Shown here in pieces: positions 11,301-23,300 of a stretch of 64,000 bases of DNA. Every line of letters begins with the position of its first letter. The first letter of the stretch is position 1. The notes under the pieces were generated by a model. The model ran no database searches and was not told the DNA's origin. It saw only the letters and a list, made by a program, of their open reading frames with translations. The DNA is from Branchiostoma floridae (lineage: Eukaryota; Chordata; Leptocardii; Amphioxiformes; Branchiostomatidae): positions 8,715,487 through 8,779,486 of the forward strand of contig NC_049986.1 in the NCBI RefSeq assembly GCF_000003815.2, read 5' to 3'. The position numbers and the translations under genes are program-made.

Positions 11301-14300
11301 CATGCAAATGAGGACATCTTTGTTCAAAAGAATGGTTTGTTCAATCATAGCCTTGTCCGATCTAGTTAGAAATAACCTGTATTTGTGTGGCAAAACGCCA
11401 AATATGGGTATAATTGAATGAACGTTTTGTAATATCGAGCAGTTAGTGTCAGACCTCCGTCTTTCTTTTGACGATTTTTGTTTTGTCTGTTCCCTTTTAG
11501 CTCAATGCGGAATGGGGAACACCAGACGGGGAGCAATGCCGGTGCGATGAGGGAGGGATCATCAACTGTGACGAAGTGCCCTGTGATGTAGATGGAGGAT
11601 ACGCCTGGACGAACGTTAATGGGGTTTATGGGTGCAATTGCATAGGCGACTGTTGTGGTGAGATATAGTTTTTGTGCTAGGTAAATGTCTGAATGATCTC
11701 GACGGTGTTGTAAAATTCGTAAAATATGCTTTACTTTCGAATTCCCAAAGTCTTAGTAAGTCATTGGATGTTGAGCCTTCGCTCTTTCATTTGACAATAC
11801 TTAAATGTATCAATCTATCTGATGATGTTGAGCCTTTGCTCTTTCATTTGACAATACTAAAATGTATCAATCTATCTAATGATGTTTCGTCAATGAGGAT
11901 GAGTCATCCAAGCAACAAGATACGTGAAATTATCGTTACTCAAGCAACAGGATATGATTCAGGAGGCGGTCATACGTTTCAGACATCATCCGCTGTCTTT
12001 CATGTGTGACGATTATCAGGATTCACCAGCTTTTAAACCAAAACTCTATCTTCATGCGTTAATGAGTTGAAGAAAAACACTTTAACCAAGAAAGTCTTGG
12101 TTTCTTAGAATTGCCTTCACATAGTTCTCAACACATCAATCCAGATCTGAGAGCTTTGGTTTAAAAGCTGGTAAATCATAATGCCACTGACGAAACACAG
12201 GCGATGCTGTCTGAAACACCTGACTGTTTTCACAATCGTATCCAGTTGCTTGAGTATCAATAATTTCACTGCCAAAACTTCCTTTTTCTTGTTTATCTTG
12301 TTTTGCTTCCTCGAAATTTATCGTCCAGGAAGAAAATTATTCTGTCCCCAAGAAATGTTCGAAAAATGTGCTTGTCCATGGGGCAAGCAAGTTTTTGCTT
12401 GTTAAGTTTTTGAGACGATTTGAGATTTGTTTTCTTGTATTTCCAAAAATGCCATTTCTTGTTTATCTTGTTTTGCTTCCTCATAGAAAATTTACCTTCC
12501 AGGAAGAAAAAACAACAACTTGTTTTCTTAAGAGTTGACTCTGGTTATAAATAAACAAGAATTTCTGGAATTTCATTCTTGCATTATAAGAAAAAAAGAT
12601 TTTGCTTAAATCTCTAGAAAAATATTTTTGTTTCGGTTTCTCGTTTTGGTTGAATTTTATTCTACATTTTCTTCCTAAAAGAATATCATTCTTCATATAA
12701 GAATTGTCCATGTGGTAAGCAAAATTAGAAAAAAATCTTTCTTGGCAGTGTTGACGCATCTGATATCTGATCTAAATCTTGATTTTCCTAACAGATAGAG
12801 TACTCTGCAAGGCATCCGGAGATCCACACTACTGTACTGCTGACCAGAGGCGTCATCATTTCCAAGGCGGGTGCACATACACGTTCGCCAAGGACTGTGT
12901 CGGCAACGACTTTACCGTAGAAACCAAAAACGTACCCTCACCCAGGAGGCCATCTGTTTCACTTGTGCGGGCAGTGTGGGTATATATAACCATTGATAAT
13001 GTTACGTGGGTGATCTGCATTCTTCAACGCAGAGTTGTGAGGGTAAGAGAAATTACATTGTTTTGACAGCAATTGTTGAAAATTAGTTTTAGCTGTTCAA
13101 ATACTAATGGATAGTTTGTGGCTTTTTTATCTGCACTGGATGTAGGCCAACTCCTTGAATTTTTTCAATGAAGCTGTATGGCAAAAAGTTTCACTACTAA
13201 TGTTGAAACGGGTATTGTGGCGTCGCTCTGCCTCTAAATAACAGCCTTTGTTGTTTTTCTTATAAAACAGGTGAACGACGTGACCCGCACGCTTCCCCTC
13301 AGCCTAGCAGGTGGCCAGATCGATGTCAAACTCACTGGTAGGTTTGTCCGAATTGAGTTGGTGGAATTGTGCGTGGTCATCCTCTACGATGGACGTCACC
13401 AAGTCAAGGTGAGTATATTCCAGATAGTTATTAAGATTTCTTCATCTGGATCTGTTGTGCAGTTCAAGTGATTCACCTTTATCCGCAGGATAACCTATAC
13501 CCGTTGTTACAAAGTATTTAGGGATATCAAGTCGACTGGTGGTTTTGAATTGCATAATTTTGAAAGTATGATTGCAATTTGAAAGCACCATCCATCTACT
13601 TGATACCACTAGATACTCAAACAAACAACCCCGCGGATAAAGGTGAACTAGCGTTGCAGACAGTTCAGTTTAGTTCATCATGTGCAGAAAGTTGTAGGTA
13701 TCATCTTTTTGCTTACAAAAAGGCCATGTTGATTTTATTATATGGATGACAATTTATTTAGGAACCCAAACCTATTGCTAAATCCAAGTGGTCAGGAAGG
13801 TTGAATAAATGCCTGAACACACAGAAAATGGTATACCGAACAACAGATTCTTCAACTTTGTTCTTTCACATCTTCTTTGACCGTGGAATTGACCATTAGT
13901 ATTCGTTGTCCGACATTGTCTTTTGCAATGTTTGGCTTATTTGCTTTGTACGATTTTCAGTATCGTTAAACATGGTCTAATGGCAATTCTCCATCCTGAC
14001 ATGGTGCTGTACTGTAATTGATATGAAAATAGCTGTCATTATAGGAATTCAACATAAGAAGAGGCATGTCATCTTATAGTAGGTTGGCATCTAAGAGGTG
14101 ACATTATTACGCTGCTACAGGTGGAGATTCCACGTAACTACCAGAACAGGCTGTGTGGATTGTGCGGTAACTTCAACGGCAACAAGAACGATGACTACAT
14201 GTTGCCAGATGGGTCCACCGCCCCGAATTGGAACGTATTCGGCAATGCTTGGCAGACCGACGATGAGTATGTTACGTTGATACAGACTATGTGGAGTGAT

Positions 14301-17300
14301 ATAGGTTGATGAATCCAATAGTACTCAATGTAATCTGTATCTGTATTATATTTTATATGACCCTGACCTCCCTCATGACCTCAATGAAAAGCGGCCAGCT
14401 GAATAAATAAAAGTTCAAACAAACAAACTATCTGTGATCCTAAAATGAATCCAAGTTAAAAAGGACGTTTCTTTGTAAAAAAAACAAAAAACAAAACAAA
14501 ACAATGAGAAGTAATCTCATTGGTAAGCCTCTCAAAGCCTCTCGTATCGTCTTAAGGTAGCTAGCATGAAAGTGGGATCCAATCAATAAGAAACTGATGG
14601 CACGCTTTGGATCAACTATTTGGATCATGGAACCTAACCATGTTCTTGATTCAGTTAAAATTAAACAAGTGCTTTTAAAAAAGCTGGCATTTTGCCAATG
14701 TTTGCGTGTGTGAACGTTTTTTTCTAGTTATTAGAATGTCATATAAATAGAACAGAGTAACTAAACCTGATATTGGCGCATGGAGAGATTCACATATGTG
14801 CCTGAATCTAGATCTAGACGCCACCTGTTAAAATTTGCGTGAACTGCAGCAAATTTCACTACACTGCCTGTTTTTGAGTGAGCTCTGTTGCGGGGCATTT
14901 TTAAGTTTTTTTTTTTTAATTTTTATTTCTATTCGGCAAAAAAACGAAGCGGCGAATCCGTTAACCAAAGAAATAAATTGGTGTGGCCAAATGGATGTAA
15001 AAATTAGTATTTTAATGGTGTAAAAAAGAAAGAAAAAAATCTATCTCCCCGGATTCGAACCGGGTGCATTGGTTTAGAATGCGTAAACTTTAACCACTGC
15101 GCCAGTGCGAACTTGTTGAAAAAATGCCTGTTTTAACAGGTATAGAAATGTTTGGCATGAATTGAACAGGTCCGTTCATCTCAACATCACTCCATCACAA
15201 CGGCCACTATTCTGGCCTCAGAGCATTTTGCCGCTAAGGCGGCAAAATGCAAAAAGAGAAGTTATATATGATTCCTAAAAATGCTGTATGATAACCTTCG
15301 AATTCCTTTGATAACGTGTGTTAATGATTGTGATATGACATTGTCTGTCCACGTCAGTTGCGAGGACAAAATGACAAACGTTTGGAACTAATTTGAACTG
15401 ATTATTTCATTGATATTCATTTTCTGTCCACCTCAGTTGTGACGTAGACCCTCCGACCGGTGACCCTCCGACCCTAGGACCGTGTGACCCGCAATATTCG
15501 GACCCGTGTGACGTCCTTACAGATACGAGCGGCCCGTTTGCTACATGCATTCCTGTTGTAGACCCTACGCCTTACGTCGAAGACTGTGTCTACGACATGT
15601 GTCAAACGCAGACAGGCATTTGTTCAATCCTCGAGACATATTATGACACCTGTATGGAAGCAGGCGTGCCAGCCTTCGCGTGGCGCTCCCAAGACTTCTG
15701 TCGTAAGTTCTGTTTTCAGACTATTAGTCTATTAACTGCTACCGTGTTTCAGAGGGTCTTACAGATCAAGAAGACGCTCACAAGACGCTACAAGATCAAC
15801 CTCCATGGCAGAAAATGAATGAACGATTAATTGGTTTTTATCAATTCATCTTAGCCTTGCTGCAATAAAGTGACCAGGACAGAACTAACATGGCAGGATA
15901 TATCTCTTTCCATGGCTTCTCTCCCACTCAAAGTAATTCATGCAAAGTACAATTATTGATTATCAGTAACGATTACATTGAGTTTCCTTTGGAAGATGTG
16001 GTTGTAGTTCTGATTTCCCGACAACCTACCAATTGGAATGAACGCTTTGTTTTCTATAGCTATGGATTGCCCAGCAAACAGCCATTACTCTGCAAGCGCA
16101 AGCGCCTGCCCTGCAACCTGCGTGAACCCCGACGCCCCGGACAACTGCAACGTTTTCCCTGAATTTGGAGAAGGATGCGTGTGCGATGAGGGCTACAGGC
16201 AAAGTGGACAGGAGTGTGTACCGGCATCGCAATGTGGTTGCATCGACGTTTATGAGAACTACTATATGGTAAATGCGATTTATCGTGGGTCTACATTAGT
16301 ATATCTGTAGTGCAAAACATCACTCCGAATATACCAATTACAAGATAGAAGTGCATGGTTCTATCATAGCCCTATTCAGTCTTGATTGGTCAAGAGTAAC
16401 ATAACCTGACTAGTACTTCTTGTGGCAATGCACCAAATAATGATGAAAAATGAAAGTAGAGCGCGGTCACACTGTCCAACCGTCGATATGCATACCGTAA
16501 TGTATCTTGAGTCTTAATCTTGACGTGTTCTGTATATGTTTCTAGATCGGGGAACAATGGGGAACAGAAGACGGACAACAATGTGAGTGCGGATTTCCCT
16601 TTGGCCCCGGGTTCCCATGGATCACCTGTAATCCAGCGACCTGCAATGAAGAAGACGGCTACAGCTGGACGCTCGTGGATGGAGTATGGGGATGCCACTG
16701 CGTTTTACCCTGCTGTGGTGAGCTAAAAGTTTTACAATAGTTTCTTTCTAAATGATGCCATCTATCTTTTAAAACCCATTAAAGCTCATAGTTCATCGGG
16801 GGATGGGTCAGATAGCGCACCCAGGAAGGTCAAAGAGGATGGGATTTATGGGATAAAAGGATAAAAGTTCTAATGTGATCGTGCACGAGGAGTGCAAAGG
16901 GAACTTTACGTAGCATCTGCATTATTGAAGCCAAAGACTGCCCCATGACATATTTTAGCCTCCCAAACAGAATCACCCTTCAAGTAAACTGCAATGAACG
17001 ATATAACAACTTTCACGTAAATTCACTCTATAGTGTTTTGTTGCGTGGAGTCTTGATGACAGGGCATATGTTAAAAACATTTCTTATATTAAATTTCATT
17101 AAAGTATGTAATCTGTGTCTTTCCTGTACTTTGCATGACCCTTATCTCACGGAAGGCGGCCTGTAGGCAGATTTTAACATAGCATAAATCATTAAGAAAC
17201 AAACAAAATGTATGTCTGAATCCATCTTTGTGCCTGGCGCTAACAAGTTCACTTATGATAACGAGAAATTATTTGGTGTGTTCTTGACAGATAGAGCAAT

Positions 17301-20300
17301 ATGCTATGCAAACGGAGATCCACACTACTGTACCCCGGACGGAAGGCGTCATCATTTCCAAGGCCCGTGCAGATACGTATTCGCCAAAGACTGTGGAAAC
17401 AGCAGTGACTTTACCGTGGAGGTACAACAAGTACCATCACAATGGAACCCAGCTGTTTCAATTGTGCGTCAAGTGTTCGTGATAGCGTACGGGTACGAAA
17501 TAAAGATTGATCAAGGCCGTGTTGTGACGGTGAGTGGATTTATCAACTCCATAAAAAATCGCGAGATTGTTTTGGTTGGTCTCTGCACGTGTGTGTGTGT
17601 GTGTCGCCTGTCTGTCTGTGTTTCCGGATGCAAATGTATATTGTTTTCAGCATTACTTCAGAACCTCTTGGGGGATTATGATGATTGTATTTGGTAGACC
17701 ACGTCAAGATAAAGGTCAAGATCAACTTCGGCATTCTGCTGCAGATCTGCCGACGTTATGTATGTCTTGTCCAGGACTTGCTATGGTCTTGAATATTCGG
17801 TGACAGCTCTTTCTCTATGGAAGAACTTTCTGACAAATGTATCACTTGTTATGTTTTTACAGAAGTTGATGAAAATCAGGATACCCCAGCATTATGAATC
17901 AACGTGACGGATGATTATGTTGTGCTACTAACTGTGATGCTTCTTACAATACTGTCAATCAATGTCACATATATGTCTGCAGTGTTTCTACCGTGTACTT
18001 GCAGTAGGTCTAGACGTCTTCGGGCATGAACTCGCAAATAAACATTCTCAACTACAAAATATATTGTTTTACTCCAAAAAGGTGACACCACCAGGGCCAC
18101 CCCCGGTCACCCCAACCATCACACTTCCTCCACCCCCAGCAATGGGCAAGATCAGGATCACACAGAGCGGCCGGTATATCCGGGTAGAGCTGATAGAATT
18201 GTGTGTGGAGGTTCTCTACGACGGGAGACATGAAATCAAGGTGAACAAATTACTAACAGCTCCAGATTAACTTGTTGTGAACAGACAGTTTGGATAATTT
18301 TCCATTTTGACACGTTGTTCTCCGATGAAGGACAAAAAACTATTAAAAAAAGAATCAATGTCCTGGTATGCTAAGTGGGTACTGTACCCGAAAAGGAATC
18401 TCAATGCTCTTTTATATCAAGACAGAAATGCATAATATGTTACTATCATGTCCTGTTGATATAACTACCTATGTCGGTCAATTTATATAGAACGCAACAA
18501 AAAGACAATATCATACTTTCCTAAAGCAACACATAACGCTAGCTAGATTGTTTATACTAAAAAAATTATTACCATTCATAAAATAGATGACTTTCTTAGA
18601 ATGGTTAGATATTAGCAACTCATGTAGATAAACTGTTTTGCATGTACAAGTTGCCACACATTGTATCCTCTACAGTTGTCGTGCATAAAGTTCTTCTTTT
18701 TCCTATAACACTGCTACAGGTGGAGATTCCAAGTAACTATCAGAATGACCTGTGTGGACTGTGCGGTAACTACAACGGCATACCGGGTGATGACTACATG
18801 TTACCAGATGGGACTGTCGCTTCGAACTGGAACGATTTCGGCAATAGCTGGGTGACAGACATCAATACGTATGTTATCTGAACACTGGTTTTATGATATA
18901 ACATTTGTGACATATGATATGCCTACATATGTCACGTTTATTCCAAGATCAGGCTGCGCCTATGAATACGGCATCCTGTATCATTATAATACATAATACA
19001 ACATTTATTCATTTGCTAATCCATGCCCGTAGGCTAATTGCTAGGGTATAGGCAGTAAAAAGTAACAAGTGTCTATTCTATACAGCTATCTATATGCATG
19101 ATTCTACATTCTTTATTGGGAGGTTTGACTTCTTCTTTGGAGGCAATGGCTAATGAAAAGTCCCACGTCTTTATCAAATAAATAAATGATTAGTGGGTTC
19201 TGTAATGTAGTTTTTTTTAGGTCTACCAGCTGGTGAAAAGTTGGAAATATTGTTTTGATTCTGTGAAAAGGGTTGTTTCTTTCATCCTCATAATGGGGGC
19301 AGTTACACATAAAATGTATTTCATAACATTCTTACTTTGTATCACATTCTGTTTATTGGAAAATTTGTCTTCCCTACTGTGCACAAACTATTACAAGCAA
19401 CCAGAAATGCTTTATTCAACACATAATGTCAAATATATATTATTGAACCAAAACATGGTCGAAGTAGCCAAAGTTAGCAAGCGCTTGTTATTATACAATG
19501 GAAGATAGTAGTGATTATTTCTGTACTGATAGTGGAAAAGTTTAGAATTTGAAAAATTGTCCCAAGTGGTACACCATGATCTGGAATAGCGGTCAGTGGA
19601 TAAAAAATATTTTCTCAGATTGAAAAGGAATTTTTGTCCTGCAATGTCTCAAGTTGCTTGGCTATGCGAGGTCGCTTTATGAGCGTTAAGATCTCTTGAG
19701 TAATCTTTGACAAATGGCAAAAAGACAGACACTTGGAACTTCTTGAAGGGACTATTTCATCTCTTTATATTAATTTCTGTCCACCTCAGGTGTGATGGAG
19801 ACCCCCCAACCGGTGAACCTCCGACCCTCGGACCGTGTGACCCGAACCTTTCGGACCCGTGTGAAGCGATCAGAGACCCATCGGGGCCGTTTGCTGATTG
19901 CCATCCATATCTAGATCCCGAGGCGTACTACAACAACTGCGTCTTCGACATGTGTCATACCGGGGAGTCCCTTTGTGAGAACATGGAGACATATTATGGC
20001 TTCTGTCTGCAGGAGGGATCGCCTCCCTTTGATTGGCGGCCTTCAATCCCTTGTCGTAAGTTCTGTTCTCAGACTCAATCTATATCTTGTATTTCAGAGC
20101 ATTTTACAGATGTCACGAGAAGAAATCAGCACTGTACGTACAACATTCATGTTTGTAGATGATATTTAGAATGTTTTCCCGACAACCTAACTGGAATGAA
20201 TGTTTTTTTATAGCAATGGATTGCGGAGCAAACAGCCATTACTCTACTTGCACAAGCCCCTGCCCTGCGACCTGTGTAGACCCCACCGCCCCAGATAGCT

Positions 20301-23300
20301 GCTTTGGAGAGTGTGTAGACGCCGGAGATAACTGTCTTCAGGACTGTGTGGAAGGCTGCGAGTGCGATGAAGGCTACATCCAAAGCGGTTCGGAATGCGT
20401 ACTTCCTGTGGACTGTGGATGCACCGACGAAGATGGATTCTACCATCCGGTAATTGTGATTTAAGCCACACATACTTAATTTGATGGATGACATCCTCTG
20501 GAGACCTCGAAACTAATGCCCGAGGGCGATAAATAAAAATCTAACAGAAATGTTGCTAAATTACAGGACTAGACATCAAGTTCATTCTTTCCCAGGCTGG
20601 TTTGTCTCATGTTTACCCCCAGTAGCAGACAGTCGTCACCATTTCAATCATGCCCTGACCATGTGATCTAGAGAGTAGATTCTCTGGCAAGCATAAGATT
20701 ATGATTGACCAGAGATGCTATTGGGTAACATATGGCTATTTTTTTTTAGTTTTGGAAAAAAGGCCAAAATCGAATAACATCCATAAAATCAAATCAGCGT
20801 GGCCTTATCGTGACTGCCTAAGTGTCTGTGCTGTAATTCATTACATCGGATATATCATCCGTAATTTCAACTTAGTAAAGTAGACGCTGTGGTTGTTTAC
20901 TATGCATGCTTTCCTTAGGAAATTGAGCCCACACCATGGCTTAACTAATGGTATCGGATAAGAATGAAGATGGCCTGAAGCTCAGATTTGAAGTGATGAT
21001 GACAGGATGTCAGAAGTAGTTGTCAAGCAGATAGTTGTGTGGTAATATTACTACTTAGGAAAAGTGAAAACTGTGGCTGGTGAACAGTGTAATTGTTATG
21101 ATTCCCTTAATTTCCGAAATATCATCACACCATGGGTCAACTATGTACTGCATAAGGTGGTCTCGAGCTATCCTCCTTCAGCGAAACCTTGTTTTTCACT
21201 GAGGAACACACATTGGTAGAAGTAGTTTTCGATTTCACATTATGAAATGTGTGTTAAAGAATAATGAAATAGTATCTTTAACTCTAAAAAGCAATATGAC
21301 TACTACTACTATCTTGAACTCTTGCTTTTTCCGTTAAATATATTTCCCGTTTCACCACAATTCAGCTTGGAGATGTATGGGAAGATGATGGTGAGGAATG
21401 TGAATGCTTTGCGGATGACACTATCGTCTGCGAAGGTAAGAGAACTTAAAACTGAAAAGACCATAAGACACCGTTTACATTTAGATAAACAGAAGACTGC
21501 TTTCAATATATAGGCCTCCATTATATTCTCTAATATGTTAATTTTAGCACACAATAAATACAGCCTTGCAGATTTGTCTGTAAAACTTTCCTATTTCCTG
21601 TTTATCTGATCTATAAGCAGAAGGAATTTCAAATGCTACTAGAAATAAAAAAAAAGAAATCCATGAAAAATGGAGGGTTTGCTTGTTCATGGAAACTACA
21701 TCACAAATGTTTTTTATTTTTGCAGAAATCGATGGATGCGATCCCAACCCGTGCGATCCCAATGCTGCCTGTACAGACGTTCCAGCTCCTGGGACCGGTC
21801 AGGTCTGTACGTGTAACACTGGGTATACGGGCGACGGATACACATGTACAGGTAACATTTTCTTTATGGTGAGTAGATTTATTTAGCACTGAAAAAATTG
21901 TACTTATGGGCTCTGACTAATAAACCTCCAATGCTTGCAGTAAGCTTGTCAATATTGGATTATGTCTAGTTCACGTAGTGACCTATTGGTATCGTGCCCA
22001 CATTTTTTCTGCAGATATCGATGGATGTGCTGGCAGCCCATGCGATGCCAATGCTGCCTGTGCAGACGTTGCAGCTCCTGGGACCGGTCAGGTCTGTACG
22101 TGTAACACTGGGTATACGGGCGACGGATACACATGTACAGGTAACATTTTTTTTCAATGGTGAGTAGATTTATTTAGCACTGAACAAATTGTACTTATGG
22201 GCTCTGACTAATAAACCTCCAATGCTTGCAGTAAGCTTGTCAATGTTGGATTATGTCTAGTTCACGAAGTGACCTATTGGTATCATTACCACATTTTCTG
22301 CAGATATCGATGGATGTGCTGGCAGCCCGTGCGATGCCAATGCTGCCTGTGCAGACGTTGCAGCTCCTGGGACCGGTCAGGTCTGTACGTGTAACACTGG
22401 GTATACGGGCAACGGATACACATGTACAGGTAAGATTATTTTTTATTAGGCCACAGCATGAAAATTTTATGGATGTCATCCTCCGCAGACTGCAAAAATA
22501 GTGCGATAGGGCGAAAAAATCAAGATTGGTGAAAAAACAAGATGGCTACATTTTCACAAATAGGCACCATACAGTTGTGATGACTGTTGTAATAAGAATA
22601 GTGAGAAAACAGGGTATCAGAGCCAACAAGGCATTCATTCCTGTATTTAAGACATGTGTTGGTGTGGTAAAAGTAACACTAGTGTGGTAGACTGGCATCA
22701 CCAACAAAGTTGGTAACCACACTCATGGCTTCCATATTGGTGTCACTTTTACAACTATCCAATAATTTTAATGTCTACAGCTACAGTCCTGGGTACCTCG
22801 GAAGTGTCACTTTTACAAGTACAATTATCAGGCTACAACACAATATATTTGCTCATTTTGGTACTTTATCGTCATGTTGCCCATACGTGCAGAAGAAAAA
22901 ATTTTTTTTTCTGAAATCAGGCGAAAATTAATGCGCGTACTGATGTCATCCATAAGATTCACTTGTTGTGGCCTTAGATTTATTTAGCAAGTAACAAATT
23001 GTACTTATGGGCTCTGACAAATAAAACTCCAATGCTTACAGTATGTTTGTCAATGTTGGAGTATTTCTAGTTCATCGTGCCCACATTTTTACCTAAATGA
23101 AAAATGGAGGTATAGTTTTTTGTCTGTCTGTGTGTGTGTGTGTGTCTGTGCGTGTGTTTGTGTTTACGGATATTTGTGGTAAGAATAACTTTAGAACCAC
23201 TTGAGGGAATACGACGATATTTGGTACGTGGATAGGGGTTGGGTAGTCAAGGTCAATTTTGGGCCCCTAGTGTGTGACCTTGGTACTGCAGCAGAAGTTC

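Noticed and set aside
15042-15112. Functional tRNA gene
   Set aside because: A- and B-box words and a T-stem are present, but the acceptor ends do not pair, so a SINE or pseudogene is more likely.
21726-22429. CRISPR-like regular spacing of repeats
   Set aside because: The 289-bp periodicity comes from duplicated EGF exons plus introns in a eukaryotic gene, not from short repeats with unique spacers.
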